Assembly (NCBI GenBank): GCA_018340805.1
Contig: JACMZG010001863.1
Location: 21,625,145 to 21,689,144 of the forward strand
Reading direction: 5' to 3'
Length of the DNA: 64,000 bases
Source of the DNA: Microvelia longipes
Taxonomy: Eukaryota; Arthropoda; Insecta; Hemiptera; Veliidae
Shown: piece after piece, positions 63,711 to 64,000 of the stretch
Layout: each line of letters starts with the position of its first letter
How positions within the stretch are numbered: the first letter of the stretch is position 1
Notes under the pieces: model-generated
Told to the model about the DNA's origin: nothing
Databases searched by the model: none
The model's input: only the letters and a program-made list of their open reading frames with translations
Made by a program: the position numbers and the translations under genes

Positions 63711-64000
63711 AATTGAACTAATGCTGATAATGAGATGAAATTTGTAAAATATGTTGGTCTTAATATATATGTGACTACATACGTGCCAAATCTCAAAATT
63801 AATCAAACTACTTTTTTGCGTTTAATTAATATTTAAAATTTATTGTTAATGAAATGGAATGCCCGTTTTAGGGCCTTTCGGCCCATCAGGGTATTCACCC
63901 TGCGGGAACCACCTCAGGTGGGTTGGATCTACTACACTCTAAGAATTAATTATTGTTAATGAGTCATAAGAAATATTTTCCTGATTGCACATTTAGACCT
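63711..64000 (-). repeat. family I copy running off the window, split by a SINE
   Basis: Begins 'gaactaatgctgataatgag', a family I internal box, and continues past the SINE as 'gagtcataagaaatattttcc', matching GACGTCATAAAAAATATTTTCC of the other copies. Confidence 0.7.
63853..63951 (-). mobile_element. 5'-truncated SINE with 11-bp target duplication
   Basis: ATTGTTAATGA stands at 63842-63852 and 63952-63962. The insert holds only the 3' body of the 8.4-kb SINE (GCCCGTTTTAGGGCCTTTCG and CCCTGCGGGAACCACCTC); the tRNA-like head is missing, as after incomplete target-primed reverse transcription. Confidence 0.85.

Overview
The window is AT-rich nuclear DNA from an animal, most likely an insect or other arthropod. 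Introns, a eukaryotic ubiquitin-like gene, BEL/Pao and Tigger remnants, tRNA-derived SINEs and long (AT)n tracts support this. I cannot name the species. Two real cellular genes are visible, both on the minus strand. NEDD8 (1651-6010) has four short coding exons (18, 18, 113 and 106 nt) and encodes an 84-residue precursor. Fic/FICD (11017-12375) is an intact single-exon 452-residue AMP-transferase/deAMPylase of the ER. Both are housekeeping protein-modification genes. The sequence does not show that they are functionally linked.

Almost everything else is repeat-derived. 1-14.6 kb: the two genes, intronic repeats, a hairpin MITE with TA flanks, and a 1.8 kb element with ~300 bp inverted arms that carries a SINE bounded by a 14-bp target duplication. 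14.65-19.52 kb: a ~4.9 kb foldback-like element with arms of about 1.5-1.8 kb built partly of ~55-bp repeats. Its centre holds a 54-bp minisatellite and a Penelope-like head-to-head pair, its right arm holds a nested MITE, and it is bounded by TTAA. 19.5-35 kb: copies of an ~0.9 kb dispersed repeat (family I), several foldback elements and (AT)n tracts. 35.3-41.5 kb: a compositionally different island with few homopolymer runs and no recognisable gene. 41.5-51.8 kb: a Tc1/mariner-type transposase fragment, hairpin elements, a TTAA-flanked 366-bp foldback MITE and tandem repeats. 51.8-54.5 kb: a SINE, then a 5'-truncated BEL/Pao integrase-DUF5641 pseudogene joined to the 5' end of a Tigger element, with a reading frame open across the joint. 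54.5-64 kb: a short unidentified ORF, a repeat element with duplicated 250-bp units and an ~18-unit ~54-bp minisatellite, a TA-flanked TIR element and more family I.

The main discovery-type signals are: (1) hammerhead-ribozyme-like cores (CTGANGA, covarying hairpin, GAAA) recurring in two dispersed element types; (2) the giant foldback element; (3) a core motif of the form GAGCGNAGCGARYCC shared by at least three otherwise unrelated repeat families, two of them ~54-bp minisatellites. No CRISPR array, rRNA gene, functional tRNA gene or bacterial operon was seen.
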